From Hartmannibacter diazotrophicus (GTDB lineage Bacteria; Pseudomonadota; Alphaproteobacteria; Rhizobiales; Pleomorphomonadaceae): DNA of 64,000 bases. Both the position numbers and the translations under genes were made by a program. The stretch is from positions 248,001-312,000 of the forward strand of contig NZ_LT960614.1 in NCBI RefSeq assembly GCF_900231165.1, in the 5' to 3' direction. Below, piece by piece: positions 1 to 7,983 of the stretch (positions are counted from its first letter, which is position 1; every line of letters starts with the position of its first letter). The notes beneath the pieces are model-generated. The model worked only from the letters and a program-made list of their open reading frames with translations. It did no database searches and had not been told where the DNA came from.

Positions 1-369
1 GAGAAGGCGTGCGGCGACGTCGCGTCCCTGTGCGTCCGCGCCAAGGAGATACTGCGCGCTCCAGGTCGGGCCGATGGGCGTCACGCCAAGCCCGAGGCCC
101 TCGGTCGAGGGCTGCATGATCGGCACGCGCTTGCCCTCGACCTTGATCTTGCCGCCGAGGTTGGAGCGGAAGGGATCGGTGCCGGCGACGTGGCCGGCAT
201 AGAGCGGTGCGGCGAGGCAGGCGAGGATCATGGCGATCAGGACGGCCAGCGCCACCATGGCGGGCCGGTCGCGCCAGAGGATGCGCGCGGCCCGGCGCCA
301 GGGACTTTGTCCGGCGCGCGGCGGTGAGGCTTCGGTGACGGATTGGGAGGCGAGGGCGGTGTCTGTCAA
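1..369 (-). CDS. ABC transporter permease, DppC/OppC type (partial, N-terminus only)
   Basis: This is the first 123 residues of a peptide-type ABC permease; the gene continues past the left edge. A cytoplasmic leader rich in Arg and Trp is followed by one hydrophobic helix (about residues 37-55) and then the motif YLLGADAQGRD, which resembles the LGTDxxGRD motif of DppC-type permeases. I read it from a TTG at 369; an in-frame stop lies just upstream at 409-411 and there is no ATG before residue 38, so TTG fits the family's usual leader. It lies 172 bases downstream of the solute-binding protein gene on the same strand, so it is probably the inner-membrane part of the same importer. Confidence 0.8.
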   Translation of the reverse strand, partial: MTDTALASQSVTEASPPRAGQSPWRRAARILWRDRPAMVALAVLIAMILACLAAPLYAGHVAGTDPFRSNLGGKIKVEGKRVPIMQPSTEGLGLGVTPIGPTWSAQYLLGADAQGRDVAARLL

Positions 370-460
370 AGGCTGTCTCGATGTCTTGCAATCATTGAAA
401 GAGGCAATTCACGTTTCATGCCATGGACATGGAAAACGCCGGTGCGCTCTTTCCGGCTTC

Positions 461-491
461 CCCCTCTCCCCACGAGAGGCGGGGCGAGGGG
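461..491. other. Intercistronic hairpin
   Basis: An 11-base inverted repeat (461-471 against 481-491, one mismatch) with a 9-base loop lies between the solute-binding protein and permease genes. No T-run follows it on the minus strand, so I read it as an mRNA-stabilising or REP-like hairpin that could set the binding-protein to permease ratio, not as a terminator. Confidence 0.5.
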
Positions 492-541
492 CCGTATGCC
501 GAACGGTTTTCAAGCTGCGGATATGCGATCCGCCGCGAGAC

Positions 542-2242
542 TTACTTCACCCAGGACTGGGAGATGACCCAGCGGAACTGGTTGGAGAAGATGAAGTTGC
601 CGACGCGCTTGGAGACGAAGTCGACGTTCTTCGGCGTGAAGAGCGGGGCGAGCGGCGCCTGTTCCATGAACGCCTGGTCGATCTTGGCCCATTCCGCATT
701 GGCGGCGTCCGGGTCGGTCAGCGACAGCTTCATGGCCGCATGCATCTTGTCGTCCAGGTCCTTGTTGCAGTAGCCGGCGATGTTGATCGAAGCATCCGAA
801 CCTGGCGTGAAGGAGGCGCAGGACAGCAGGACGTTCAGGAAGTTCGACGCCTGCGGATAGTCCATGAACCACTGCGAGACCGAGATCTGCACCTTGTTGT
901 CGGTGTTCTGGATGTAGGTGAACTGGATGTTCGTGGAAATCGCCTTGACCGAGGCGTCATAACCGAGCTCGGAGAGCACCGACTGCAGGTAGGTGCCGAC
1001 GGCGCGCGAGACTGCGTTGTCCTCGGTGATCACCGTCACCTTCTGGCCTTTGGTGCCGGATTCTTCGACGAGCTGCTTGGCCTTCTCCATGTCCGGCGCG
1101 GACCATTCGGTGCCTGGATCCTGGGTGTAGATGCAGCTGTCCTCGTGGCCGGGGAAGTCCGGCGGCAGGATCTGGCAGACAGGCTGGGCAAGCACCGTGC
1201 CGCCGTAGAGGCCGACGAGCGCGTCGCGGTCGACGGCGTAGTTCACCGCCTGGCGCACCTTCACATTGTCGAAGGGGGCAAGGTTGGTGTTCATCGGCGC
1301 GTACCAGAAGGCCGAGAGCGGGTTCACATGCACCTGGTCGGCATACTTGGTGCCGAGTTCCTCCAGGCGGTCGGCCGGCGGCGGATCGAAGAGCCAGTCG
1401 ACTTGGCCGTTCTGGATCGCGTTGATCGCAGCTTCCTCGGTGAGGCCGAAGCGGTAGACGATCTCGTCCGGATAGCCGTCGGGCTGGGCGTCGACCGACC
1501 ATTCCTTGAACTCCGGATTGCGCTTCAGCACCATCTTTTCGTTCGGGTCGTAGCTCTCGATGACATAGGCGCCGGTGCCCGGAATGGCCTTGGTGCCGGC
1601 GTCCTCGATCGGGGTGTCGCCCGGCAGGATCGAGGCGTGCGGCACGGCGATCTTGGCGAAGAATTCCGAATCCGGCTGCGTCAGGTTGATCGTCACGGTG
1701 CCGGCGGCATCGTCGCCGATCACGCCGCCTTCGAGCGTGCAGCTCGCCGGCTCCTTGAGGCAGGCGTCGGCGCCGACGATGCCGTTGTAGAAGCTGCCCG
1801 AGGTCGGGCCGTTGATCTTGAAGATGCGCTGGAAGGAGGCGACGACGTCGGAGGGGGTGACCTCCTTGCCGTTGGAGAATTTGATGCCCTTGCGCAGCGT
1901 GAAGACATAGGTCTTGCCGTCGTTCGTGGCGTCCGGGATCGCCTCGGCGAGATCGGGCACGATCACGAAGCCCTCGGCCCGGCTCGCCTGCTTGAACTTG
2001 ACGAGGCCGTCATAGACCGGCTGGAAGATCTGCCAGAATTCGGCGGTGTAGTTGACCATCGGGTCGATGGTGCCGGCGGCCGCCACGGCCGAAAGCACCA
2101 TGGTGCCGCCGCGATGCTCGGCCATGAGCGCGGCGCGGTCCTCGGCGTGGGCCACCGAGCCGATGGCCGTCTGGGCCAGAAGGGCGGCTGCGAGGACGGC
2201 AAGGCCGGCCCGCGTGCGCCGAAGGGATTTCAGTTTCAGCAT
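542..2242 (-). CDS. ABC transporter substrate-binding protein, family 5 (DppA/OppA type)
   Basis: A periplasmic solute-binding protein of about 566 residues. From the ATG at 2242 it opens with a clear signal peptide (a Lys/Arg-rich start, a hydrophobic stretch with Ala/Leu, and cleavage likely after AHA). The mature part has the family-5 pattern, including a DLAEAIPDATNDGKTYVF stretch and the KVRQAVNYAVDRDAL motif typical of dipeptide and oligopeptide binders. The SD-like AAGGAGACGG lies ahead of this ATG; the longer upstream reading frame is not needed. It is the fourth gene of a minus-strand operon headed by AmiC/AmiR homologues and an amidase-like hydrolase, so its ligand may be an amino-acid amide or short peptide. 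That ligand is an inference; the family is clear. Confidence 0.88.
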   Translation of the reverse strand: MLKLKSLRRTRAGLAVLAAALLAQTAIGSVAHAEDRAALMAEHRGGTMVLSAVAAAGTIDPMVNYTAEFWQIFQPVYDGLVKFKQASRAEGFVIVPDLAEAIPDATNDGKTYVFTLRKGIKFSNGKEVTPSDVVASFQRIFKINGPTSGSFYNGIVGADACLKEPASCTLEGGVIGDDAAGTVTINLTQPDSEFFAKIAVPHASILPGDTPIEDAGTKAIPGTGAYVIESYDPNEKMVLKRNPEFKEWSVDAQPDGYPDEIVYRFGLTEEAAINAIQNGQVDWLFDPPPADRLEELGTKYADQVHVNPLSAFWYAPMNTNLAPFDNVKVRQAVNYAVDRDALVGLYGGTVLAQPVCQILPPDFPGHEDSCIYTQDPGTEWSAPDMEKAKQLVEESGTKGQKVTVITEDNAVSRAVGTYLQSVLSELGYDASVKAISTNIQFTYIQNTDNKVQISVSQWFMDYPQASNFLNVLLSCASFTPGSDASINIAGYCNKDLDDKMHAAMKLSLTDPDAANAEWAKIDQAFMEQAPLAPLFTPKNVDFVSKRVGNFIFSNQFRWVISQSWVK

Positions 2243-2282
2243 CTGTTCCGTCTCCTTGTTGGGGGGGGCTTTTTGTTGTCGT

Positions 2283-2309
2283 GCGAGGGGCGGCAAGGCA
2301 GTCCCTCGC
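2283..2309. other. Hairpin between hydrolase and binding-protein genes
   Basis: A 7-base perfect inverted repeat (2283-2289 and 2303-2309) sits just after the stop codon of the upstream hydrolase. There is no T-run behind it. A run of eight G (2261-2268, C on the coding strand) lies between it and the binding-protein ribosome site. It probably works as an mRNA stability element. Confidence 0.4.
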
Positions 2310-2316
2310 GCGTGGT

Positions 2317-3210
2317 TCAGCCGGCGACCTCGTCGAGGAAGTCGCCGACGGTTTTCATGCAGTCCGCGCGCTCTTCCACGTGCGGCATGTGGCTGGATGC
2401 CTCGAAGATGGTCCAGCGGACATCCGGGATTTCGTCGGCATAGGGCTGGACGCAGGCTTCCGTCGCCTCGTCATAGCGGCCGGAAATGAGCAGCGTTGGC
2501 ACCTCGATGGCGGCAAGGCGCCCGACGATGGTCCAGTCCTTCATGGTGCCGATGACGTGGAACTCGTTCGGCCCGTTCATGGTGTGGTAGACGGTCGGGT
2601 CAGCGTCGATGGCATCGAAGGTGCGCTTGACCTCGGGCGGCATCGGCACGACGCGGCAGACGTGACGCTCGTTGAAGACGTCGGTCGCCGCCTTGTATTC
2701 GGCGCTGTCCGTCGTCTCCGCCGCCTCGTGCTTCAGGAGCATTGCCTGGACGTCCGGGGGAAGTTCCTCGCGCAGGCGGTTCGCCTCGGAAATCCAGGTC
2801 GACATGGCAGCGGGCGAATTGGCGATCACGAGCGCCTTGAGGCCCTTCGGCTTCGTCACCGCGAATTCGGCGCCGAGCATGCCGCCCCAGGACTGGCCGA
2901 GCACGCAATAGGCCTCGCGCACACCGAGATGGTCGATCAGGTTGTTGAGCTCGCCCTTGAAGAACTCGGGCGTCCAGAAGTCGCCGCCCTTCTCCGGAAG
3001 ATGCGTCGACTTGCCGTTGCCGATCTGGTCGTAGTGGATGACGGCACGGCCGGTCGCGGCGAGATCCTTGAAACTGTCCACATAGTCATGGGTGCAGCCG
3101 GGACCGCCATGCAGCACGAAGAGCGGCGGCTTGCCGGACTTCAGATCACCTGTGATGCGATACCAAGTCTGGTATTCGCCATGAGGGGCATAGCCTTCGA
3201 CGACGGACAA
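2317..3210 (-). CDS. L-amino acid amidase / prolyl aminopeptidase-like alpha/beta hydrolase (S33)
   Basis: A 297-residue alpha/beta hydrolase. It has the S33 oxyanion motif HGGPG (about residues 34-38), the nucleophile elbow GQSWGG with Ser near 107, a late acid in SGRYDEAT and a catalytic His in SSHMPH. The start of the mature fold resembles L-amino-acid or proline amide hydrolases of the LaaA type, as well as proline iminopeptidases. No ATG is available; a TTG at 3210 is preceded by GAGGAGAG at good spacing, so I chose it. It sits between an AmiC/AmiR-type regulatory pair and a peptide-type ABC importer. This suggests cytoplasmic hydrolysis of imported amino-acid amides or N-terminal residues of peptides. 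The family is certain; amidase versus peptidase activity is not. Confidence 0.85.
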   Translation of the reverse strand: MSVVEGYAPHGEYQTWYRITGDLKSGKPPLFVLHGGPGCTHDYVDSFKDLAATGRAVIHYDQIGNGKSTHLPEKGGDFWTPEFFKGELNNLIDHLGVREAYCVLGQSWGGMLGAEFAVTKPKGLKALVIANSPAAMSTWISEANRLREELPPDVQAMLLKHEAAETTDSAEYKAATDVFNERHVCRVVPMPPEVKRTFDAIDADPTVYHTMNGPNEFHVIGTMKDWTIVGRLAAIEVPTLLISGRYDEATEACVQPYADEIPDVRWTIFEASSHMPHVEERADCMKTVGDFLDEVAG

Positions 3211-3317
3211 GGGGTCTCTCCTCGTAGTGACAACATGAAATGCAAAGGGCGCTGCCGGTCTCCGGGGCAGGCCAGGAAAAGGCGCGCGGAAGCTGGATTT
3301 TCTGGGACTGGGCGGGG

Positions 3318-3914
3318 TCAGGCCTCCTTCGCGGTGCCGGAGCCTGACCGGGCGACGATGGTGGACGCCGCCTCTTCGATGGTGACGCGCCAGTCCATCG
3401 CCAGTGTCCTGAGCCGTTTCTGGGCCGCCGCCTCGTCGAGCTTTTCGCTCTCCATCAGGCAGACGACGGCGCGCACCACGGTCGGACGCATTCTGAGACG
3501 GCTTTCCAGGCCCTGGATCTCGCTCGACTGGGCGATCGCCATCTCGAAGGCGTGCGAGGCGATCAGCAGGGCGCTGTAGACGCCGGCCGACCCGATGGGC
3601 TTCAGGAGATGCGCGTTGGACCCCTGGGCCAGGGCCCATTCGACACGGCCCGGCGCTTCCGATCCGATGAGGGCGATGAGCGGCATCGGCGCAAAGCCGG
3701 TCGGCCAGGGGAACTGGCCGTCGTAACCCATGTCGGCGTCGAAAAAGACGACGTCGGCCGCTTCCGCATCGGCTGCCGAGACCTCCGGCCAGACGACGCG
3801 CGTCTCGATCCGCAGGCGCTCGAGCTGTTTGACGAGCGCATCGGCCGCAGGATGCGGCCGGTGCAGCACGATGGCGCGCCATTCGCCGAGGGGAGGTCGC
3901 TTGCGGGCGCTCAT
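3318..3914 (-). CDS. AmiR/NasT-type ANTAR-domain antitermination regulator
   Basis: A 198-residue regulator. The N-terminal ~125 residues look like a pseudo-receiver, as in AmiR, with no clear phosphorylation pocket. A helical linker follows, then an ANTAR RNA-binding domain near the C-terminus with the pattern L-R-x-x-V-x-R-A ... LM ... A ... LR-x-x-AMDW. ANTAR proteins bind nascent leader RNA and prevent formation of a terminator. The start codon overlaps the stop of the upstream amiC-like gene by ATGA, so the pair is translationally coupled as in Pseudomonas amiC-amiR. A promoter plus terminator lie just upstream of amiC (5120-5225) and are the obvious target. A role in amide-responsive antitermination is inferred from family and position. 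Confidence 0.88.
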   Translation of the reverse strand: MSARKRPPLGEWRAIVLHRPHPAADALVKQLERLRIETRVVWPEVSAADAEAADVVFFDADMGYDGQFPWPTGFAPMPLIALIGSEAPGRVEWALAQGSNAHLLKPIGSAGVYSALLIASHAFEMAIAQSSEIQGLESRLRMRPTVVRAVVCLMESEKLDEAAAQKRLRTLAMDWRVTIEEAASTIVARSGSGTAKEA

Positions 3915-5077
3915 TTCACCACCCTGAGTGCCGTGTTGGACGCCGGCGCCGGCTGCATGAGCCGGCTGGCGATGCCCACCAGATAGGGATCGGCCGGGAT
4001 CGCCGACGATCCGCTCTCGATGATCTCGAATGTCCCGTTGGCGCGCGCGCGTCCAAGATGCGGGCGCACCGCCGCGTGCTGGGTCGCCGGATCGACCGTG
4101 ACCGGGCCGAGGGGGCTGTCGAAGCTGCGTGTCGTCACGATGCGGCGGACGGCGTCGGGGTCGGGCGTTCCGGCGGCGGCGATGGCATGGGCGAGGATCG
4201 TGACCACCGAATAGGCCGAGACGTGGCAGGACGAAAGCCGCGGAAACTGACCCTGCCTTGCCGCGAATTGCGCCAGAAAGTCGATGCTTTCGCTTGTCGG
4301 GAGGCCGTCGAAATAGATGGCGGTCGACAGATGGCCCGCCGCCGCCGGGCCGATCGCCGCAAGGTCGATCTCGGTCATGTTGCAGCTTGCGATCGGCCGC
4401 CGGGCGGGCGCGAAGCTCCGGTCGGTGCGGCCGAGTTCGGCATAGGCCTCGACGAAGGCGCGTGCCGACGGACCGATCAGGTTGCTGAGCACGAAGTCCG
4501 GTCTTGCGGCGCGGATCTCGCCGATGAGCCCGTCGACGTCCGTGGAGCCGAGCGGCAGATAGCGCTCGCCCGCCACCGCTCCGCCGGTCGTCTCGATCAG
4601 TTCGCGGGCGATCCGGTTGATCTCCCAGCCCCAGATGTAGTCGGAGCCGACGAGGAAGGGCCGGGAGCCGTAGCGCGGCATGACGTGATTGAGCAGCGGC
4701 AGGAGATGCTGGTTCGGGCAGGCGCCGAAATAGAGGACGCTGTCGTTGGTCTCGTAGCCCTCGTAGGGAAAGGCGTACCAGAGCAGCGCGCCGTGGCGCT
4801 CGACCACCGGGATGACTTCCTTGCGGCTCCAGGAGGTGATCGTGCCGACGATGTGACGGCATCCGGTCTGGCGCAGGATCTGGTCGGCGTGGAGGCCATA
4901 GGCCTCGGCAACGCCGCCGGGTTCGGCGAGCACGGGCTTCAGCCGGAACGGGAAGCCGGCATCGGTGTTGACGTCGCCGATGGCCGCCATCGCTCCCGCG
5001 AGCGCCGCCTTGCCGAGGTCGGCATAGGGGCCCGTCGAGGAGAAGAGAATGGCGACCGGGATCGTCTCGCGCATCAT
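3911..5077 (-). CDS. AmiC-like amide sensor (periplasmic-binding-protein fold)
   Basis: A 388-residue protein of the AmiC/urea-short-chain-amide binding family. It opens directly with the ligand-binding fold ([20 protein letters not shown]) and has no signal peptide, as expected for a cytoplasmic sensor and not a transport protein. In Pseudomonas, AmiC binds AmiR and releases it when amides are present. Here it is the first gene of the operon and overlaps amiR by 4 bases. Two adjacent ATG codons (5077 and 5074) are possible starts; AAGGACGG lies about 12 bases upstream. The ligand cannot be read from the sequence; the neighbouring hydrolase and peptide-type importer suggest amino-acid amides or small peptides. 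Confidence 0.87.
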   Translation of the reverse strand: MMRETIPVAILFSSTGPYADLGKAALAGAMAAIGDVNTDAGFPFRLKPVLAEPGGVAEAYGLHADQILRQTGCRHIVGTITSWSRKEVIPVVERHGALLWYAFPYEGYETNDSVLYFGACPNQHLLPLLNHVMPRYGSRPFLVGSDYIWGWEINRIARELIETTGGAVAGERYLPLGSTDVDGLIGEIRAARPDFVLSNLIGPSARAFVEAYAELGRTDRSFAPARRPIASCNMTEIDLAAIGPAAAGHLSTAIYFDGLPTSESIDFLAQFAARQGQFPRLSSCHVSAYSVVTILAHAIAAAGTPDPDAVRRIVTTRSFDSPLGPVTVDPATQHAAVRPHLGRARANGTFEIIESGSSAIPADPYLVGIASRLMQPAPASNTALRVVK

Positions 5078-5119
5078 GCTGGAATCGTTCCGTCCTTCAC
5101 ATGCAGGTGGCCATAAACG

Positions 5120-5158
5120 AAAAAACCCCGACCCGCGCGAAATGCACGGAATTCGGGG
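5120..5158 (-). terminator. Intrinsic terminator in the amiC leader (probable ANTAR-controlled attenuator)
   Basis: Read on the minus strand, CCCCGA (5158-5153) pairs perfectly with TCGGGG (5131-5126). A second 6-bp stem lies inside (5149-5144 with 5138-5133, five Watson-Crick pairs and one T-G) with a 5-base loop, and six T follow (5125-5120). It lies between the predicted amiC promoter and the amiC start, so it terminates the operon's own transcript unless prevented. The segment just upstream (about 5190-5160) could form a competing structure: CAGTGGCCA there can pair with the TGGCCACCTG beyond the terminator. I could not match the full two-hexaloop ANTAR consensus with confidence. Confidence 0.75.
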
Positions 5159-5196
5159 CTCGATTGCCTGTGGCCACTGAATGCCAATGTGAGTTT

Positions 5197-5225
5197 AGCC
5201 TAGCCGCCTCGACGGCGATGGTCAA
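5197..5225 (-). promoter_or_regulatory. Predicted sigma-70 promoter of the amiCR-amidase-transporter operon
   Basis: On the minus strand TTGACC (5225-5220) and TAGGCT (5202-5197) are spaced by exactly 17 bases. Transcription would start near 5190 and give a leader of about 110 bases holding the terminator at 5120-5158. The upstream gene ends at 5306, so the promoter is not inside a coding sequence. Confidence 0.6.
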
Positions 5226-5305
5226 GATCTCACCATGATCAAAATCGATGCAAACGCAGGCTGTTATCAGATTCAACCTCGGGTCGCTGTCCGCGTCGGC
5301 GCAGG

Positions 5306-6193
5306 TTACGGCTTTCCGCCGCTTCCTTTCTGCATGGCCTCCATCATCGAGGCGATGCGCGTGATATCGGCCTCCGGCCCGATCGAATCCCGTGCTCCCT
5401 CCCACAGCGCCTTCAGGGCATCGAGCGCCGGCGTTTCGGCGCCGGCCTTGGCGGCAAGGTCGGACGCGATGCCGATATCCTTGCAGAAAAGCTTGAGGCT
5501 CTGACCGAAATCGAAGCTGCGGGTCAGGACGTGGTCGGGCAGCTTGACCTCGGTCGCATGGCTGCGCCCGGAACCTGCCGTCCAGACCTCCAGCATGCGC
5601 GCCGGGTCGAGCCCGAGGCGCGTGCCGACGGTGAGCGCCTCGGTCGCCGTCCAGAGCGTGGCCGCCGAAAGGTAGTTGTTGAGCGCCTTGACCACATGTC
5701 CGGAGCCGACCGGGCCGACATGGATAACCTTTGAGCACATCGCTTCAAGGATGGGCTGGCAGGCGGCAAAGACGTCCGGCTCGCCGCCGACCATGCCGAT
5801 GAGGCTTGCGGTCTTTGCCCCGGCCATGCCGCCGCTGACGGGCGCGTCGAGTAGTGTGGTGCCGTAAGTGGCAAGCTCAGCTGCCAGCGACCGCGTCGCT
5901 TCCGGCGAAACGGACGACATGTCGATGACCGTCTGGCGCTTGCGGGAGGCAAGGGCGCCATTCTCACCCAGCAGCGCCTCGCGCACGTGGGCGTCCGTCG
6001 GCAGCATGGTGATGACGATATCGCCGGGAAGGTCCGCCGCCGTCGTCGCCGTCGGACAGCCACTGGCGGCGAAAGGTTCAAGCGCCTCGGGCGACAGGTC
6101 GGCGAGCGCGACGTCATACCCGCTGTCGACGAGATGGCCCGCCATCAGAGAGCCCATCCGCCCGACGCCAATGAAGAGCAGGCTTCTTGTCAT
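5306..6193 (-). CDS. 3-hydroxyisobutyrate dehydrogenase-family NAD(P)-dependent reductase
   Basis: A 295-residue member of the beta-hydroxyacid dehydrogenase family. It has the Rossmann motif GVGRMG at residues 8-13, the substrate-binding stretch DAPVSGGMAGA in mid-protein, and the catalytic Lys in GSGHVVKALNN. The family includes 3-hydroxyisobutyrate dehydrogenase, tartronate semialdehyde reductase and 2-(hydroxymethyl)glutarate dehydrogenase; the sequence alone does not choose among them. The start is the ATG at 6193; the upstream reading frame belongs to the next gene. It lies 48 bases downstream of a crotonase gene on the same strand and probably shares its promoter, which carries a GntR-type operator at 7085-7111. 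The substrate is unknown. Confidence 0.85.
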   Translation of the reverse strand: MTRSLLFIGVGRMGSLMAGHLVDSGYDVALADLSPEALEPFAASGCPTATTAADLPGDIVITMLPTDAHVREALLGENGALASRKRQTVIDMSSVSPEATRSLAAELATYGTTLLDAPVSGGMAGAKTASLIGMVGGEPDVFAACQPILEAMCSKVIHVGPVGSGHVVKALNNYLSAATLWTATEALTVGTRLGLDPARMLEVWTAGSGRSHATEVKLPDHVLTRSFDFGQSLKLFCKDIGIASDLAAKAGAETPALDALKALWEGARDSIGPEADITRIASMMEAMQKGSGGKP

Positions 6194-6240
6194 TCTTGGT
6201 TCCCCGCCGATTTCGTTCCCCGTGCTGACCGAACGCGGCA

Positions 6241-6969
6241 TCAGTGCCCTGAGCCGGAAGACTTGACGGCCTTGTCGGCGAGCATGATGGCCATCGTCTC
6301 GACCGCCTGCTGCGCGGTGCTGGCATCCGAAAGACCGGCGACCTTGCGGGCAAAGGCGCGCAACAGCTGCACCGACTGCTCGTCCATGGCGACGATCTCC
6401 TCGGCGAAGGAAAGGGCGCGTGCGAAGGCGCCGCCGCTTTCGACGACCTCGGTTGCAATGCCGATGTCGAGCGCTTCCTCCGCGCCGAATTCGCGGCTCG
6501 TCAGGGCAAGTTCGAAGGCCCGCTTGAACGGCACGAAGGTGCCGAAATAGGAGAGCACAATCAGCGGCGGCAGGCGGTGCGACATCTCCGGCAGGGCGAA
6601 GACCGCATCTTTTGCGGCAATCGTCACGTCGCACTGGGTGGCAAAGCCGCAGCCGAATCCGAAGGCCTTGCCCTCGACCGCTGCAACGAAAGGCACCGGC
6701 GATGTCCGAAGACGCTGGTTGACCTCCAGGATGAGGTTGAGGTCGTCGCGCACGTCCGCTGCCGAGGTGAGGCCCTTGGCGCCGACGCGCCCGGCGCAGA
6801 AATTCGGCCCCTCGCCAGCAAGGACAACCGCGCGCAATCCCGGCTTGGCCAGCACCTCGTCCAGCGTCGAGGCGAATTCTGCAAGCTGCGCCGAGGTGAT
6901 GAAGTTTCCTTCCGATGCCTTCGTGTAGGTGACGCTCCAGATACCGTTGCCGTGGCTTTCCGTCTTCAT
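6241..6969 (-). CDS. Enoyl-CoA hydratase/isomerase-family (crotonase-fold) protein
   Basis: A 242-residue crotonase-fold protein. Visible motifs are the CoA/oxyanion segment FCAGRVGAKG (about residues 58-67), a second oxyanion region GKAFGFGCG, and a PEM segment that aligns with the first catalytic Glu of hydratases. The usual FxAGxD pattern is altered (R in place of D) and Pro replaces the usual position of the second acid, so it may not be a plain enoyl-CoA hydratase. AGGACAG lies just upstream of the ATG at 6969. It is the first gene of a two-gene minus-strand unit divergent from a hydrolase-GntR-CMD unit. Its substrate is not known. Confidence 0.82.
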   Translation of the reverse strand: MKTESHGNGIWSVTYTKASEGNFITSAQLAEFASTLDEVLAKPGLRAVVLAGEGPNFCAGRVGAKGLTSAADVRDDLNLILEVNQRLRTSPVPFVAAVEGKAFGFGCGFATQCDVTIAAKDAVFALPEMSHRLPPLIVLSYFGTFVPFKRAFELALTSREFGAEEALDIGIATEVVESGGAFARALSFAEEIVAMDEQSVQLLRAFARKVAGLSDASTAQQAVETMAIMLADKAVKSSGSGH

Positions 6970-7084
6970 CGCACTGTCCTGTTCTTGTCCTGGCTGTTCT
7001 CTGGGCCGTCAGAGGCCGGTTCCTTGGTGCGCTTCAAGCACCGTTATGCCTTGCCAATGCAAGGAGAAGGCTTGACGCATCGCA

Positions 7085-7111
7085 TTGTATGACAGTAGGA
7101 CTGTCATACAA
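7085..7111. promoter_or_regulatory. Perfect inverted-repeat operator, probable GntR/FCD regulator site
   Basis: TTGTATGACAG (7085-7095) and its exact complement CTGTCATACAA (7101-7111) are separated by 5 bases. Such TTGTATGACA half-sites are typical of GntR regulators of the FCD subfamily, and a GntR/FCD gene lies at 7984. The site sits between the divergent units starting at 6969 (minus) and 7165 (plus). Promoter-like hexamers TTGTAT-N16-TACAAT/TACAAA overlap it on both strands, so binding should block transcription both ways. Confidence 0.8.
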
Positions 7112-7164
7112 AATTGTTCAGATGAGCTGTTTGAATCGGCTCCGCAGTCTTCCGGGAGATCCTC

Positions 7165-7938
7165 GTGCCCACCATCGACGTCAATGGCGAGCGTCTCGGC
7201 ATCGAGCGTGCCGGCAGCGGCGAGCCGCTGCTGCTCATTCATAGCCTCGGGACCGCCGGCTGGCTCTGGCGCGAGCAAATCCGCCGCTGGTCGCCCGACT
7301 ATGACGTCATCGCCGTGGATGCGCGCGGCCATGGCCGCTCGACCCGCAACGGCGGTTTCACCGTCCGCGCCGTCGCCGAGGATCTTGCTGCGGTTCTGAA
7401 GGCGCTCGACGTCGGCCCGGCCCGCGTCGTTGCAATCTCCATGGGCGGCCCGATTGCAGCGCACCTGACCGACATCGCACCGGAAGCCGTCTCGCGCCTC
7501 GTCATCGCCGACAGTTTCGCCACGCAAGGCGAGGCCGGGGGCCAGCGCGCGGAAGCGATCGCCAAGGCTGTCGCTGAGAAAGGCATCGAGGCCTTCGGGC
7601 GCTTCTATGCCGAGGACACCCTGCTCCAGGGCAGCGATCCTGCTCGCTTTGACGAACTCGCCGCCAGCATCGCGGCGATGGGCCCCGAGGCATACGTCGA
7701 GGCCGCAAGGTCCGTCTTCACCGCCGACGTGGTCGACTTGATGAAGGCGATCCGCGTGCCGACACGCGTCGTTGTCGGCGACCTCGATCAGCGCACGCCG
7801 CCGAAGCTCTCGCAGGAAATCGCCGGTCTCGTTCCGGGCGCGGAATACGCGGAGATCGCCGGCGCGCGTCACCTTGCCAATCTCGACCGGCCGGACGGCT
7901 TCCATGCTGCGGTCGATGCCTTCCTGACCGGCGGCTGA
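7165..7938 (+). CDS. Alpha/beta hydrolase, 3-oxoadipate enol-lactonase-like
   Basis: A 257-residue alpha/beta hydrolase. It has the HSLG oxyanion stretch (about residues 27-30), VDARGHGRS, the nucleophile elbow AISMGG (Ser near 94), a late Asp in GDLDQRTPP and His in ARHLANLD. The layout matches PcaD-type enol-lactonases and related C-C or ester hydrolases. The start is a GTG at 7165 with GGGAGA upstream. A carboxymuconolactone-decarboxylase-like gene two genes on strengthens the resemblance to protocatechuate-type ring-fission chemistry, but no pca ring-cleavage gene is present. Since NicD (N-formylmaleamate deformylase) is also an alpha/beta hydrolase, a link to the NicX operon further along is possible but unproven. 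Confidence 0.82.
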   Translation: MPTIDVNGERLGIERAGSGEPLLLIHSLGTAGWLWREQIRRWSPDYDVIAVDARGHGRSTRNGGFTVRAVAEDLAAVLKALDVGPARVVAISMGGPIAAHLTDIAPEAVSRLVIADSFATQGEAGGQRAEAIAKAVAEKGIEAFGRFYAEDTLLQGSDPARFDELAASIAAMGPEAYVEAARSVFTADVVDLMKAIRVPTRVVVGDLDQRTPPKLSQEIAGLVPGAEYAEIAGARHLANLDRPDGFHAAVDAFLTGG

Positions 7939-7983
7939 CATGGCCGGGACGGTTCCTTTTCCCCCTTCGGAAGGCCTGCGGCC

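Noticed and set aside
2261-2268. Run of eight G before the binding-protein gene as a phase-variable switch
   Set aside because: It lies outside the coding sequence and off the promoter, and such runs occur by chance in G+C-rich DNA; no sign of a contingency locus.
230-2443. Very long plus-strand open frame (737 codons) over the left end
   Set aside because: It is antisense to a clear family-5 binding protein with signal peptide and ribosome site; its product is Arg/Gly/Asp-rich in the way typical of shadow frames in G+C-rich DNA.
5120-5158. Terminator belonging to the upstream dehydrogenase gene at 5306-6193
   Set aside because: A well-spaced promoter lies between that gene's stop and the hairpin, so the hairpin is within the leader of the next transcript. 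It might also stop read-through from upstream.
5097-5738. Minus-strand open frame crossing the amiC leader
   Set aside because: It spans a predicted promoter and terminator and overlaps the dehydrogenase gene in another frame.
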